In this document: positions 1-8,825 of the stretch, in pieces
How the letters are laid out: each line of letters starts with the position of its first letter
How positions within the stretch are numbered: the first letter of the stretch is position 1
Source: Fodinibius roseus
Lineage (GTDB): Bacteria > Bacteroidota > Rhodothermia > Balneolales > Balneolaceae
Length of the DNA stretch: 64,000 nt
Reading direction: 5' to 3'
NCBI RefSeq assembly: GCF_900129315.1
Contig: NZ_FQUS01000006.1
Location: forward strand, 124,001-188,000
Made by a program: the position numbers and the translations under genes
Notes under the pieces: generated by a model
Database searches by the model: none
Seen by the model: only the letters and a program-made list of their open reading frames with translations
Told to the model about the DNA's origin: nothing

Positions 1-174
1 ACAGCCTACGGGAACCTGAGCCAGGTTTCTGTTCGTGATGGCTCTATCCTCCAGCGGGGGGATATCGTAGGGCTGTCGGGCGATCAGGCCTCTGCAAACG
101 GGGAATCGGTCTTTTTCCTGGTCCGGGAAAACAATGACAACCTTGATCCCGAAAACTGGCTCCGAAAAAAATAG
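1..174 (+). CDS. C-terminal end of an M23 (LytM/EnvC-like) peptidase
   Basis: The frame is open from the first base and stops at TAG 172-174, so only the last 57 residues are present and the start lies outside the window. The visible part reads YGNLSQVSVRDGS, then QRGDIVGLSG, and ends with a hydrophilic tail with DPENWLRKK. This is the usual end of a LytM/M23 domain: the 'Y.nL..v.v..G..v..G..iG..G' strands followed by 'f.vr......dP..WL'. Such proteins cut or activate cutting of peptidoglycan in the periplasm, and EnvC-like members are activators without zinc ligands. The metal-binding motifs lie upstream, so peptidase and activator cannot be told apart. Confidence 0.7.
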   Translation, partial: TAYGNLSQVSVRDGSILQRGDIVGLSGDQASANGESVFFLVRENNDNLDPENWLRKK

Positions 175-273
175 ATCCAGGAATATCTCTTTGCCGAAAA
201 TCTCAATTGCTTTCCGCTCAAAAAATACTGTTTTTATCGGTACACCTAAATACGAATACATGCACCTCTCCTT

Positions 274-1695
274 ATGAAAATTAAGCGTTTTTATTATTTG
301 CCCTTGGTTTTAGGCATTTTCCTTGTTTCGGTACCCAACAGTTTAGCAATAGACTTACCGGCTATTTTTCAAAACGGGATGGTATTGCAGCAAAACAGCG
401 AAGTAGCTGTCTGGGGCACCACGAACCCTAATATAAAAGTAACGGTTACGACCGGTTGGAACCGTGAATCCTATAATACTTTCTCTGGTAAGAATGGGAA
501 ATGGCAAGTTGATGTATCTACACCTCAGGGAGGATTTAACGAATATGAAATAACTATTGAGGCAGATGAAACAGTAACACTGGAAAATATTTTAATAGGA
601 GAGGTTTGGCTTTCCTCGGGGCAGAGCAATATGGCAATGCCTGTCAAAGGATATATCAATCAGCCAATCAATAAAAGTATGGATATTCTGATGGACGCTA
701 AAAATCCCTATATCCGGTTATTTGAAATTGAAAGAAACTCTGCTTCGAAACCTGCTCCCGATATCAAAGGAACCTGGACAAAAAGTAATATACATACGGT
801 CAAAGATTTTAGCGTCGTTGCTTTTATTTTTGGAAAGCAATTATTCGAAAAGCTCGAGATTCCTATTGGACTAATCGGCAGTTACTGGGGCGGATCTTCC
901 GTCGAAGCATGGATGAATGCAAAAGCTTTAGATGAATATCCCTCTCTGGATCCTTCATTACAAAAAAATCAAGAAAAAAATGCTAATCGCATACCTTCTG
1001 CTCTATTTAACGGTATGATCAAACCTATTATACCGTACGGAATAAAAGGAGCTATTTGGTATCAGGGCGAAACTAATAGGGATAGAGCTAAAGAGTATCG
1101 AAGCCTTTTCCCGGATATGATTCGGTCTTGGCGGGAAGAGTGGGGAATCAGTGACTTCCCCTTTTATTTTGTGCAAATAGCGCCGTATTCGTATGATGGG
1201 AGCAATATGTCGGCTTTTCTAAGAGAGGCACAGCTAAAAACCATGCAAAAGGTATCTCATTCAGGGATGGCGGTAACAATGGACATTGGCGAAAAAAACA
1301 ACATTCATCCGGCTAAAAAAATCCCCGTCGGAGAAAGATTATCCTTCTGGGCTTTAGCCAAAACTTACGGAATAGAAGGCTTGCCGTATTCCGGTCCGGT
1401 ATACCAGGCTATGGACGTAAAAGACAATAAAGTTCATCTCAGTTTTAAATATGCACCTAATGGATTTACTACTTTTGACAGGGAGTTAACAGCATTTGAA
1501 GTAGCGGGAGAGAATAAAAAATTTGTCCCTGCCAACGCAACAATAAGCAACGATAAAATTATTGTATGGAGCGAAGAGGTTAACGAGCCTAAAGCAGTAC
1601 GTTATTGTTTTAAAGACTGGTGTGTTGGAAATTTGTACAATACAGCGGGACTGCCAGCTTCATCTTTTCGAACTGATGACTGGAATGTTAAATAA
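274..1695 (+). CDS. Sialate O-acetylesterase family protein, secreted
   Basis: This 473-residue protein starts with a clear signal peptide (MKIKRFYYLPLVLGIFLVS, cleavage near residue 25). It shows the SGNH-type acetylesterase block: SSGQSNMAMPVKG holds the nucleophile serine, WGGSSVEAWM is the next conserved block, and IWYQGETNRDR is typical of the family. The family removes O-acetyl groups from sialic acids or plant-type sugars in the periplasm or outside the cell. The length matches bacterial and gut-type SIAE proteins. The coding sequence is visibly richer in A+T (many AAA, AAT and ATA codons) than the neighbouring genes, which suggests acquisition from another genome. No polysaccharide utilisation genes (SusC/D) or sialidase are nearby, so the true substrate is unknown. 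Confidence 0.85.
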   Translation: MKIKRFYYLPLVLGIFLVSVPNSLAIDLPAIFQNGMVLQQNSEVAVWGTTNPNIKVTVTTGWNRESYNTFSGKNGKWQVDVSTPQGGFNEYEITIEADETVTLENILIGEVWLSSGQSNMAMPVKGYINQPINKSMDILMDAKNPYIRLFEIERNSASKPAPDIKGTWTKSNIHTVKDFSVVAFIFGKQLFEKLEIPIGLIGSYWGGSSVEAWMNAKALDEYPSLDPSLQKNQEKNANRIPSALFNGMIKPIIPYGIKGAIWYQGETNRDRAKEYRSLFPDMIRSWREEWGISDFPFYFVQIAPYSYDGSNMSAFLREAQLKTMQKVSHSGMAVTMDIGEKNNIHPAKKIPVGERLSFWALAKTYGIEGLPYSGPVYQAMDVKDNKVHLSFKYAPNGFTTFDRELTAFEVAGENKKFVPANATISNDKIIVWSEEVNEPKAVRYCFKDWCVGNLYNTAGLPASSFRTDDWNVK

Positions 1696-1726
1696 GACTC
1701 AATAAATAAATACTTATATACTATCC

Positions 1727-2185
1727 ATGCACAACTGGCAACGTACTTTTGCATTTATCAGCGGAACGTTAGTTCTGGGGCTGCTGCTCATTGTCGTCTC
1801 CCATAATTTCATCCATTATGTAGATCGGGAAGGCACGACCGGCTATCTTTTTCTGATGGGCTTCGGGCTGGTTTACCTGAACCTGAATTTTGGCATCAGC
1901 CGCCGTTTTATTATTAAGGCGGTGGACCTGAACTGGCTCTGCTACCTCATGGCTTCCCTGACTATCGCTCCCACAATTTTCTGGGTCTATACCAGGGATG
2001 TGGGACTCGGCCAGTCGGAGCTCCTTTTCGTCGTTATCACGATATTTTCAGCATTCCTGGGTACCTACTTCGGCATACGACGCGGTCTGGTAAAACGAGC
2101 GATCTATATTCGTCGACTCCGGGAAGACGAACAGGAGCTGCCGGATTCCCTGAAACGCCCTCACGACGATCTCCGCCCAAACTAA
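1727..2185 (+). CDS. Small integral membrane protein, function unknown
   Basis: This 152-residue protein has four hydrophobic stretches at about residues 9-30, 40-57, 68-88 and 98-116. A charged cytoplasmic-type tail follows (RRLREDEQELPDSLKRPHDD). I do not recognise a family. The base composition returns to the local average, unlike the AT-rich esterase 31 bases upstream, so the two need not have a common origin. The ATG is the first in the frame and gives a normal membrane-protein start (MHNWQRTFAFISGTLVLG). It could be a stress- or envelope-related accessory membrane protein, but nothing in the context supports a specific role. Confidence 0.6.
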   Translation: MHNWQRTFAFISGTLVLGLLLIVVSHNFIHYVDREGTTGYLFLMGFGLVYLNLNFGISRRFIIKAVDLNWLCYLMASLTIAPTIFWVYTRDVGLGQSELLFVVITIFSAFLGTYFGIRRGLVKRAIYIRRLREDEQELPDSLKRPHDDLRPN

Positions 2186-2513
2186 AACAGCTCCTTTTTC
2201 CCATCCGGGATACGATTTTTTTTTCAGATGCTGGGAGCTTTTTATCCCGATCAACCCGGGGTGTAGCGTTCCGGCTCTGCCAAGGTAGTCATCCTGTCTG
2301 CCTTCAGCCGATATATTTAACAACAAGAAGGTTATTACTATTCGCAACAGACAGAGAAAAACCTGACAGGTAAGCCGGTGTCTTGGGCTGCGACATTGAT
2401 TCAGCTGCTGTTTCGAAGGGGGGGGCACACCTGCCGGGCCAGGCAGCAGCCTTAAACCTGCGGAGGAAAGACGTCCTCCCTTCAACCGCTTAATGATATT
2501 TTTCGGACGGACA
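2186..2513. other. Convergent intergenic spacer with inverted repeats
   Basis: These 328 bases separate two converging genes and carry no convincing gene. Visible structure: AGCTCC near 2187 and GGGAGCTTTTT near 2235 could pair across a long loop as a weak terminator. A nested inverted repeat lies near 2402-2449 (GCTGCTG pairing with CAGCAGC, enclosing CCTG/CAGG), beside a run of eight G. GGAGG/CCTCC flank positions 2462-2481. A reverse reading frame of 165 codons crosses this spacer but is unlikely to be real. Confidence 0.4.
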
Positions 2514-3170
2514 TCAATTAAAGCGGTATAAGTCAATTCCGACATTCACCTGCATAGTTCGGGCATCCGCCCTGAAAATCCGGCCGCTTTCCCAGTCGGG
2601 ACCCACTTCAACAAAAAAACCCAACGTATTGCTGATGCGATAGGCCACACCGCCCCGCAATCCGAGGCGGACCCGGAACCCTTCTCCTCCGGTGCGGGTG
2701 TTTGCCAGCTCTCCTACAGCCATATTGTTACCGAACAGGGCCTTTCCCTGCACGTAGGGCTGAAAACGATTGGTCTTAAAGGGGTATGCCCGCACCATGG
2801 GACCCAGTCCCCAGCTCCCGAGACCAAAACCGGATTCATCCCCGGAGTTATCCACAAAAAAACTGCCCAACACCTGAAATCCCACCCCGACCCGGGGCGA
2901 CATCATCCGTATATTACGAAATACGAATTCAAGCTCGGAGCTGCCATCCGTTTGCAATGTATCGTTGCCGAGATAAGAATAATCGCCCAGCGCGTGCAAA
3001 TTGACCGTCAGCCCGTTAATTCCCACATCCGACCGCAGCGGCTGTATGGCCGCATTGTCCCCGGGTGATTGCGCCTGAAGAGCGGTTGCTGAAATCAAAA
3101 AAATACTTGTTGCGAAAATAATCGTTACTAACGGATTTGCAGGAAGGCTGTCCATATTATTTTTCATCAT
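2514..3170 (-). CDS. Outer-membrane beta-barrel protein
   Basis: This 218-residue protein has a signal sequence (hydrophobic core VTIIFATSIFLISATALQAQ, cut after AQ near residue 34). The mature part alternates polar and hydrophobic residues in strand-like segments, such as SSELEFVFRNIRMMSPRVGVGFQV and GFRVRLGLRGGVAYRIS, and ends with VNVGIDLYRFN. This pattern is typical of the eight-stranded OMP_b-brl/OmpA-barrel fold of Bacteroidota. The function is unknown, and there is no OmpA-like peptidoglycan-binding domain. It is transcribed away from the subtilase gene. Confidence 0.65.
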   Translation of the reverse strand: MMKNNMDSLPANPLVTIIFATSIFLISATALQAQSPGDNAAIQPLRSDVGINGLTVNLHALGDYSYLGNDTLQTDGSSELEFVFRNIRMMSPRVGVGFQVLGSFFVDNSGDESGFGLGSWGLGPMVRAYPFKTNRFQPYVQGKALFGNNMAVGELANTRTGGEGFRVRLGLRGGVAYRISNTLGFFVEVGPDWESGRIFRADARTMQVNVGIDLYRFN

Positions 3171-3454
3171 ACAATATTTATATCGAAATACGAGGTTAAT
3201 TTAATAGTTCAAGACCTGTCTCTTGCAACGCACAGAAAATACGTATCTTGCAAAAGAATTTTAAGCCATAAAGTAAGGCTGATAGAGAACTTGACAAACT
3301 CTTTTCCTGAAGAAGCGTTAGCATTGGTATTCCGTAAAGAGATCAGGCTGCTTTACATTGTGATAAGGGCTTCGGTTAAGGCCACCGCCCTGCCTCCGTC
3401 TTTGCGGCATAGGTGCGACGATAGAAGAAATAAAAAGACAGGGAATCATTTATT

Positions 3455-3462
3455 TACATTTG
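3455..3462 (+). promoter_or_regulatory. Candidate -7 box TACATTTG of the subtilase gene
   Basis: TACATTTG matches the TAnnTTTG -7 motif known from Bacteroidota promoters. It lies 27 bases before the ATG at 3490, giving a short leader. It overlaps the more upstream in-frame ATG at 3460, which argues that the later ATG is the true start. No clear -33 box was found. The rest of the 319-base divergent spacer (3171-3489) shows nothing else I can name. Confidence 0.3.
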
Positions 3463-3489
3463 AAGTGCGTTTTTCTACCATACTTCCAT

Positions 3490-6400
3490 ATGATTACAAC
3501 GATACCATCACGGACGATACTGCTTTTGTTGCTTTTCCTGCCCCTGGCAGCCATGGGGCAACAGCCAAACTATGCTCCCGATCGATTGCTTATCAAATAC
3601 GAGTCGGACCAGCGGCTCCGGCAGCTTAAGGGCAAGCTCACAAGCGATCCCCGGGCTGCTGTTGAGCAGTTTCTGCGGCTTTCGGGCATGCGGACGATAC
3701 AGCCGCTTATGAAAACCCGTCAACGACAAAAACTGCGCCGGGAAAACAGGTCCGGGGCAGATGACCTGTTACGCATCCATGAGGCAACTTTCAGTCAGCG
3801 CATCGATCCGCTTCACCTTTCAGCCAAGGTCGAGCGTATGCCCGGTGTTGCCTACGCTGAACCCAAATACATACGCCGGCTCCATCTCACTCCCAACGAT
3901 TCCACGCTCGAAAAATTCATCGATTTCCACCGGTTTTCCGAAGCCTGGGACCTTTCCACGAGCGGCCCGGAAGTGGTCATCGCAATCGTTGACGGCGGGG
4001 TAAATTATACCCATCCGGAACTCGACGACAAGCTGTGGGTCAACCAGGAGGAAGTGCCGAACGCCCTTCGTCCCACCGCGGACCAAAATGCTGATGGCAG
4101 CGTGACCGCTACGGAGATTGGGCAGTATCTGCGGGACAACGGGGAAGACTACAACGGTGACGGGCAAATTCAGCTGGACGATGCCCTTCATCCCGGTGCT
4201 CCCTTTACGGACCGGGCAGACGGCGACAGCAACGGCTATACCGACGATCTTTTTGGATGGGACTTCCGGAACTCGGATGCTACCGGTCAGGTCGCCGGGG
4301 ACCATAATCCTATGCATGACGGCACGGACCATGGCACCCATGTGGCCGGCATAGCTGCAGCAGAGACGAATAACCAGTCCGGTATTGCAGGGGCTGGTTT
4401 TAACAGCACCTACATGGCGGTGAAAGCGGGCGGCACCCCCGATGATCCGACCTCCGTAGGCTATGGATTTGAGGGCATTCTGTATGCCGCAGAACAGGGA
4501 GCCGACATCATCAACTGCAGCTGGGGGGGCGACGGCTTCTCCAACGCCGAACAGGATGTCATCAACTACGTAACCCGGCGGGGCGCCCTGGTCGTCTCCT
4601 CCTCGGGCAATGACGGGGTGGACAAGGTGAGTTATCCCGCCGGTTATGACAACGTATTGGGAGTGGGATCGGTGGAGACCTCCGATATGGTGTCCGGGTA
4701 CTCGAACTATGGATACGAGCTGGATGTGCTGGCCACGGGCTCGGGCCTCCTGAGCACCAGCTATGGCGAATCGTTCACAAGCAAGAGCGGCACCTCTATG
4801 GCTGCGCCGGTCGTGAGCGGACTGGCGGCCCTGCTGAGGTCAATCCACCCGGGGTGGTCCGCCGAACGCATCGGACAGCAGATTCGCACCTCGGCTGTTT
4901 CTGTTGAAAACGACAACGCAAGTGGCTTTGCCCATAAGCTGGGAAGCGGTAAGATCGACGCCTTTAATGCGCTGAATACCGATCAGCCGGGACTTAAACT
5001 CACCTCGGTCCGCTTCGAGAACAGAGAGGGAGAAAAACTGCAGCTCAACCAGCCGGGGACCGTGTACGCCAATATAGTAAATGTAGGGAAGCCGGTCTCC
5101 GACATCGACCTCCAGCCCGAAGCGGTACAGGATGAAGGGATTGAGCTGTCAGCCGGCAGCACCCGGCTCCCGCCCCTTTCCACTGGTGATTCTACGGAAA
5201 TCACTTTTGAGCTGACCATCGGCGACGATTTTGATCTCAGGGCAACGCCTGCGATACGCCTGAACTTCCGTGATCCAAACGGAAGCTACGAGGATTTCGG
5301 AATCGCGCAGTACGAGGAATTCCTGCACGACGTTGTGGCCGAAAACCGCGTTAAAACCTCATTCGGCTCCGACGGCACGATTGGTTTTACAAAGCCGCTC
5401 CTGGGCGCAGGCGGAGTAGGATTTGTCCCCCGCACGCGAACGTCCGGCGGGTACGCCGAGGGGAGGAACCTGCTTTTCGAAGGGGGACTGATGGTCGAGA
5501 TTGACGGCACATTGTATGATGCGGTTCGAAGCGAAACCGGCCGGGTTTCCCGCGACTTTACCCCGCTGGAGCTTTTTACGACCACCCGGAACGAATCCGT
5601 CTCCGATCTCGACGGACACGCCACATTCCGGCTCGAATCGGATACGACCCACGATGCGACCATCCGCCTGCAAACCTATGCCTATAATCATCCCCGGCTG
5701 AGTAATGCCGTGCTGCTTCAATATACGCTTCGCAATAACTCCTCTTTCCGTGAGCTTACCAATGTGTATGTGGGACTTTTCAACGACTGGGATATCGGGG
5801 ACTCCGCTGATAACAACGCCTCCTTTATGCCTGCCGACAGCCTGTTGTATTTTTCCGAGGCTACCGAAAACAGCAGTGAACCCATCACTGCAGTGGCCAC
5901 GATGGGTCCGATATCAGGCATTCTCGCCATTGACAATACGACAGAAGGATCGCAGGACAGCCTGAGTTTCGGTCTCTATGACGGCTTTACGGACACCGAA
6001 AAACGGTCGGCCCTGAAAGCCCGGAAGACGAAGACCGGCAGGCAACACAGCGATATTTCCGGGGTCGTTGCTTCGGGTCCGTATACCCTGGATCCGGGGG
6101 CAGAAATCGTGGTCGGCTTTGCTTATGCATTCGGAGACGACGCGGAGGTGTTGGCCGACCAGGTAGCTGCCGCCCGGGCTCAAAAACCGTTTGAGGTTTC
6201 GCCCGCCGGACGGGCGGTATCCGACGAAGAGCCAGCCGAAACGAAGCTCTTTCAGAACTACCCCAATCCTTTTCGCAGGGACACGCAAATTCGCTTTGAC
6301 CTGGCAAAGGCTTCTCATGTCACCCTTACCATCTATGATGTATTGGGACGCAGGGTGCGGGTTCTTCGCAATGCAGAAATGGGAGCAAAATCGCATTTCG

Positions 6401-6498
6401 TTACGTTTGATGCAGATGGATTAAGCAGCGGTGTCTATTTTGCCCGCCTTAAGACCCCTGATGGCGTACGAGTCCTGCCTATGACGCTGATCAAATAG
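3490..6498 (+). CDS. Secreted S8 subtilase with EF-hand inserts and C-terminal sorting domain
   Basis: The start is set at ATG 3490, giving 1002 residues; the ATG at 3460 would add ten residues before the signal peptide (MITTIPSRTILLLLLFLPL). A prodomain-like region covers about residues 25-125. The catalytic domain holds Asp168 (IVDGG), His281 (DHGTHVAG) and Ser436 (GTSMAAP), plus an SSGND oxyanion motif. Two canonical calcium-loop motifs lie between Asp and His: DQNADGSVTATE (198-209) and DYNGDGQIQLDD (220-231). After several beta-sandwich regions, the last 85 residues start with NYPNPF and resemble the T9SS/FlgD-like sorting domain of this phylum. The protein is expected to be an exported, calcium-dependent protease. 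A repeat element begins six bases after the stop. Confidence 0.9.
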   Translation: MITTIPSRTILLLLLFLPLAAMGQQPNYAPDRLLIKYESDQRLRQLKGKLTSDPRAAVEQFLRLSGMRTIQPLMKTRQRQKLRRENRSGADDLLRIHEATFSQRIDPLHLSAKVERMPGVAYAEPKYIRRLHLTPNDSTLEKFIDFHRFSEAWDLSTSGPEVVIAIVDGGVNYTHPELDDKLWVNQEEVPNALRPTADQNADGSVTATEIGQYLRDNGEDYNGDGQIQLDDALHPGAPFTDRADGDSNGYTDDLFGWDFRNSDATGQVAGDHNPMHDGTDHGTHVAGIAAAETNNQSGIAGAGFNSTYMAVKAGGTPDDPTSVGYGFEGILYAAEQGADIINCSWGGDGFSNAEQDVINYVTRRGALVVSSSGNDGVDKVSYPAGYDNVLGVGSVETSDMVSGYSNYGYELDVLATGSGLLSTSYGESFTSKSGTSMAAPVVSGLAALLRSIHPGWSAERIGQQIRTSAVSVENDNASGFAHKLGSGKIDAFNALNTDQPGLKLTSVRFENREGEKLQLNQPGTVYANIVNVGKPVSDIDLQPEAVQDEGIELSAGSTRLPPLSTGDSTEITFELTIGDDFDLRATPAIRLNFRDPNGSYEDFGIAQYEEFLHDVVAENRVKTSFGSDGTIGFTKPLLGAGGVGFVPRTRTSGGYAEGRNLLFEGGLMVEIDGTLYDAVRSETGRVSRDFTPLELFTTTRNESVSDLDGHATFRLESDTTHDATIRLQTYAYNHPRLSNAVLLQYTLRNNSSFRELTNVYVGLFNDWDIGDSADNNASFMPADSLLYFSEATENSSEPITAVATMGPISGILAIDNTTEGSQDSLSFGLYDGFTDTEKRSALKARKTKTGRQHSDISGVVASGPYTLDPGAEIVVGFAYAFGDDAEVLADQVAAARAQKPFEVSPAGRAVSDEEPAETKLFQNYPNPFRRDTQIRFDLAKASHVTLTIYDVLGRRVRVLRNAEMGAKSHFVTFDADGLSSGVYFARLKTPDGVRVLPMTLIK

Positions 6499-6504
6499 CC
6501 TGGC

Positions 6505-6645
6505 GAGAACTTTTTGAACCGTTCTTTAGCCCAATATCGGCGTTATCGCTCGGTTGAAATCCTCACATATAGACTATTTGCTGCGACTCCAATCTCCCCG
6601 GGGCCTTGATCCCGTACAAAATTCTCGGTCTTTCAAAGTCCTCTT
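6505..6645 (+). repeat. R1 element copy A (about 141 bases)
   Basis: The ends read GAGAACTTTTTGAACCG and CGGTCTTTCAAAGTCCTCT and form an imperfect terminal inverted repeat. It begins six bases after the subtilase stop. It belongs to the same sub-family as copies B and F, sharing CCCAAT, a GGTTGAAA-type inner arm and CTTGA before the right end. An imperfect inner pairing joins 6552-6561 with 6585-6594. The bases up to 6815, just before the next gene, hold an eight-C run and AT-rich sequence but no other gene. Confidence 0.75.
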
Positions 6646-6815
6646 GATAAGAGTCCGGCAGACTCCCGGGAAGGGGTTTGCTACCCGGCGATCGGTTTTT
6701 TTTAAACTCATATTCGTCCCCCCCCAGCGGCCACCGGGGAACAAAATCCGCCTTTTTTACCTACCATTTTTAGATTCTTTCCTATCATAATTTTTATTAC
6801 AAATAAAACAGGGCA

Positions 6816-8555
6816 ATGTTATTCAAAAAAAACCTCTCATTTCGGTCATCTTATGCTATTTCTTACCCATTTTTTTTCTGTGTATTCATCTTTTCTAACA
6901 TAGTGGTGGACGGACAACAGGCCTGGGCTCAACAACTTGAGGAAAACGATATTTACAGGGAATATCTTCAGACATTAACCATTAGCGGCCTCCTCGCTCG
7001 GCCGGAGGAGCCATTTGATCTCTTCAACCACGAGTACTCCCATCTCAACAGGCTCGATCATTTGCAGCAGCATCCGTGGTCCGGTGCACCCAATCCGATA
7101 TTCCATACCGGCGGCACCCGTGAAAAGTTATCAGCACCTGCGGGCCCCGGCCCAGAAAATCATTTCACGATCGCTCCCCATGATCCCAGGCTGCGAACCT
7201 ACTGGCAGTCGCTCGAACCCGGCGGACAGCATGACGGCCCGGTCTGGCAAGGAAGGGGATTCACCAGTGATTGGTCGGGCGGCTTTTTTTTGCGATACCG
7301 CTTCCTGTCGGCTTCTTTGCGTCCCCATCTCATATTCAACCAGAACAGAAGTTTTGAACTCTCCCCGTACGAAAATAATCCGAACAGGTCGCCCTATGCC
7401 TACGCTCTCGGCCGCATAGACTGGCCCCAGAGATTTGGGAATCATTCTTTCTGGACGGCGGATTGGGGAAACTCCTATCTGCGCGCCGACTACCGGGGAT
7501 GGGCTGCCGGCATTTCCAATGAACATATGCGGTGGGGACCCGCACGCAGGAATGCCATTCTTATGGACAGCAATGGTCCCGGCTTCCGCCACTTCTTTAT
7601 CAGTACCTCGGAGCCCAAAGACATTTATGTCGGTCACCTGAAAACCAAGCTGTTCTGGGGTAAGCTGATGGAATCCGATTACTTCGATAATAATCCAGAG
7701 AATGATGAACGATATGTATCGGGACTTACCCTGTCGGTAAGTCCCAAGCCGGTGCCGGGACTGAGGGTTGGCCTCAATAGAATTTTTTATGAAATCATTC
7801 CACCCGAAGGCATCCCGGCCGGCAACCTGTTCAAAATCTTCGAAGCCTTTACAAAAACGACTCTCACCGATGAGTCGAACATCAGCGGCAACGACCAGTC
7901 CGATCAGCTTATCTCCCTGTTTGGCCAGTGGGTCTTCCCCGAAAGCGGGCTGGAAATTTATGGAGAATGGGCGCGAACGGATCACAGCTGGGACTGGCGG
8001 GACTTTGTTACCGAACCCTCCCACAGCCGGGGCTATACCCTGGGCCTGCAAAAAACGTTTGACCTGAGCAGCAAAAAAATAGTATCCGTTACCACCGAGC
8101 TGACCCAGCTCGAAGCCAGTAAGTCGGGTGCTTTTCGTGGATACGCTCCCTTCTATGTTCACAGCAGATCGCCCCAGGGATATACCAACCGGGGACAACT
8201 GATGGGGGCTGCCATCGGACCGGGATCCAACAGCCAGTACCTGGGGGGATCCCTGTATTACGACAAAGGCCGTATCAACATATTCGCCCAGCGGGTCGCT
8301 AAAAACAACGATTTTCTTTACCTGTCGGATGCCATGCTTGATGAAGATATTCAGAATCCAAATCACAACAAGTACTGGCTGCATAATGTAGAAATGAGGT
8401 TCGGAGCGTCTGTTCTATTCTTCTACAAACAGTTTGAAACAGATATCGGCATTACCTACCGGCGCGAGATTAACCATGATTACATCTACGAAAATGATCA
8501 ACATCACCTTGGCATAAAGCTCTCTCTCCGATATCGTCTCTCTGCATTGAGATAA
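6816..8555 (+). CDS. Capsule assembly Wzi-family outer-membrane protein
   Basis: This 579-residue protein has a hydrophobic signal region in the first 40 residues (SYPFFFCVFIF, cut near AWAQ). Its body is rich in aromatic residues alternating as beta strands. The segments FGNHSFWTADWGNSYLRADYRGWAAGIS and NEHMRWGPARRNAILMDSNGPGF correspond to the conserved core of the Caps_assemb_Wzi family. Wzi proteins form an 18-strand outer-membrane barrel that binds capsule polysaccharide and anchors it at the surface. The length fits Bacteroidota members. No other capsule gene is adjacent. The stop codon lies inside a perfect 14-base palindrome. Confidence 0.85.
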   Translation: MLFKKNLSFRSSYAISYPFFFCVFIFSNIVVDGQQAWAQQLEENDIYREYLQTLTISGLLARPEEPFDLFNHEYSHLNRLDHLQQHPWSGAPNPIFHTGGTREKLSAPAGPGPENHFTIAPHDPRLRTYWQSLEPGGQHDGPVWQGRGFTSDWSGGFFLRYRFLSASLRPHLIFNQNRSFELSPYENNPNRSPYAYALGRIDWPQRFGNHSFWTADWGNSYLRADYRGWAAGISNEHMRWGPARRNAILMDSNGPGFRHFFISTSEPKDIYVGHLKTKLFWGKLMESDYFDNNPENDERYVSGLTLSVSPKPVPGLRVGLNRIFYEIIPPEGIPAGNLFKIFEAFTKTTLTDESNISGNDQSDQLISLFGQWVFPESGLEIYGEWARTDHSWDWRDFVTEPSHSRGYTLGLQKTFDLSSKKIVSVTTELTQLEASKSGAFRGYAPFYVHSRSPQGYTNRGQLMGAAIGPGSNSQYLGGSLYYDKGRINIFAQRVAKNNDFLYLSDAMLDEDIQNPNHNKYWLHNVEMRFGASVLFFYKQFETDIGITYRREINHDYIYENDQHHLGIKLSLRYRLSALR

Positions 8556-8564
8556 CATGTTATC
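8551..8564. repeat. Perfect 14-base palindrome GATAACATGTTATC
   Basis: The palindrome contains the TAA stop of the Wzi-like gene (8553-8555) and is followed by TTGTTATCCC, a partial third copy of the half-site. It could be a protein-binding site or a small hairpin. No regulator is nearby to suggest which. Confidence 0.35.
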
Positions 8565-8721
8565 TTGTTATCCCAAACCCTTAACTTCATGGTTGGCGAC
8601 CGGCGGGTATCAACAGGCGGACATCGGACTGTGTCCGACGAGCCGGGCGCAATGAGGGCATGTGCATATATGCCTCAGTAATTTTTCGCATCCAATCGAT
8701 AGCAAGCAAGCTTCTTGAAAT

Positions 8722-8757
8722 AAAAATGCCCGGCTGACTAAACAGCCGGGCATTTTT
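8722..8757. terminator. Bidirectional rho-independent terminator
   Basis: The arms AAAAATGCCCGGCTG (8722-8736) and CAGCCGGGCATTTTT (8743-8757) are perfectly complementary around a six-base loop. A T run follows on the plus strand and, through the A run, on the minus strand too. It sits between the convergent Wzi-like and DUF4382 genes and can serve both. Confidence 0.9.
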
Positions 8758-8825
8758 TGTTGTTAATTCTTCTAAGAACATAAGCATTAGCCCGCATTTA
8801 TCGCTGGAAAATGCAGATTAGCTTT

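Noticed and set aside
2048-2545. 165-codon reverse frame between two genes
   Set aside because: It overlaps a real gene at one end, crosses a spacer with inverted repeats and shows no family features.
3291-3629. 112-codon forward frame before the subtilase
   Set aside because: It overlaps the start of the subtilase gene in another frame and has no recognisable domain.
7131-8384. 417-codon antisense frame inside the Wzi-like gene
   Set aside because: It is the mirror of a well-supported gene and has no recognised motif.
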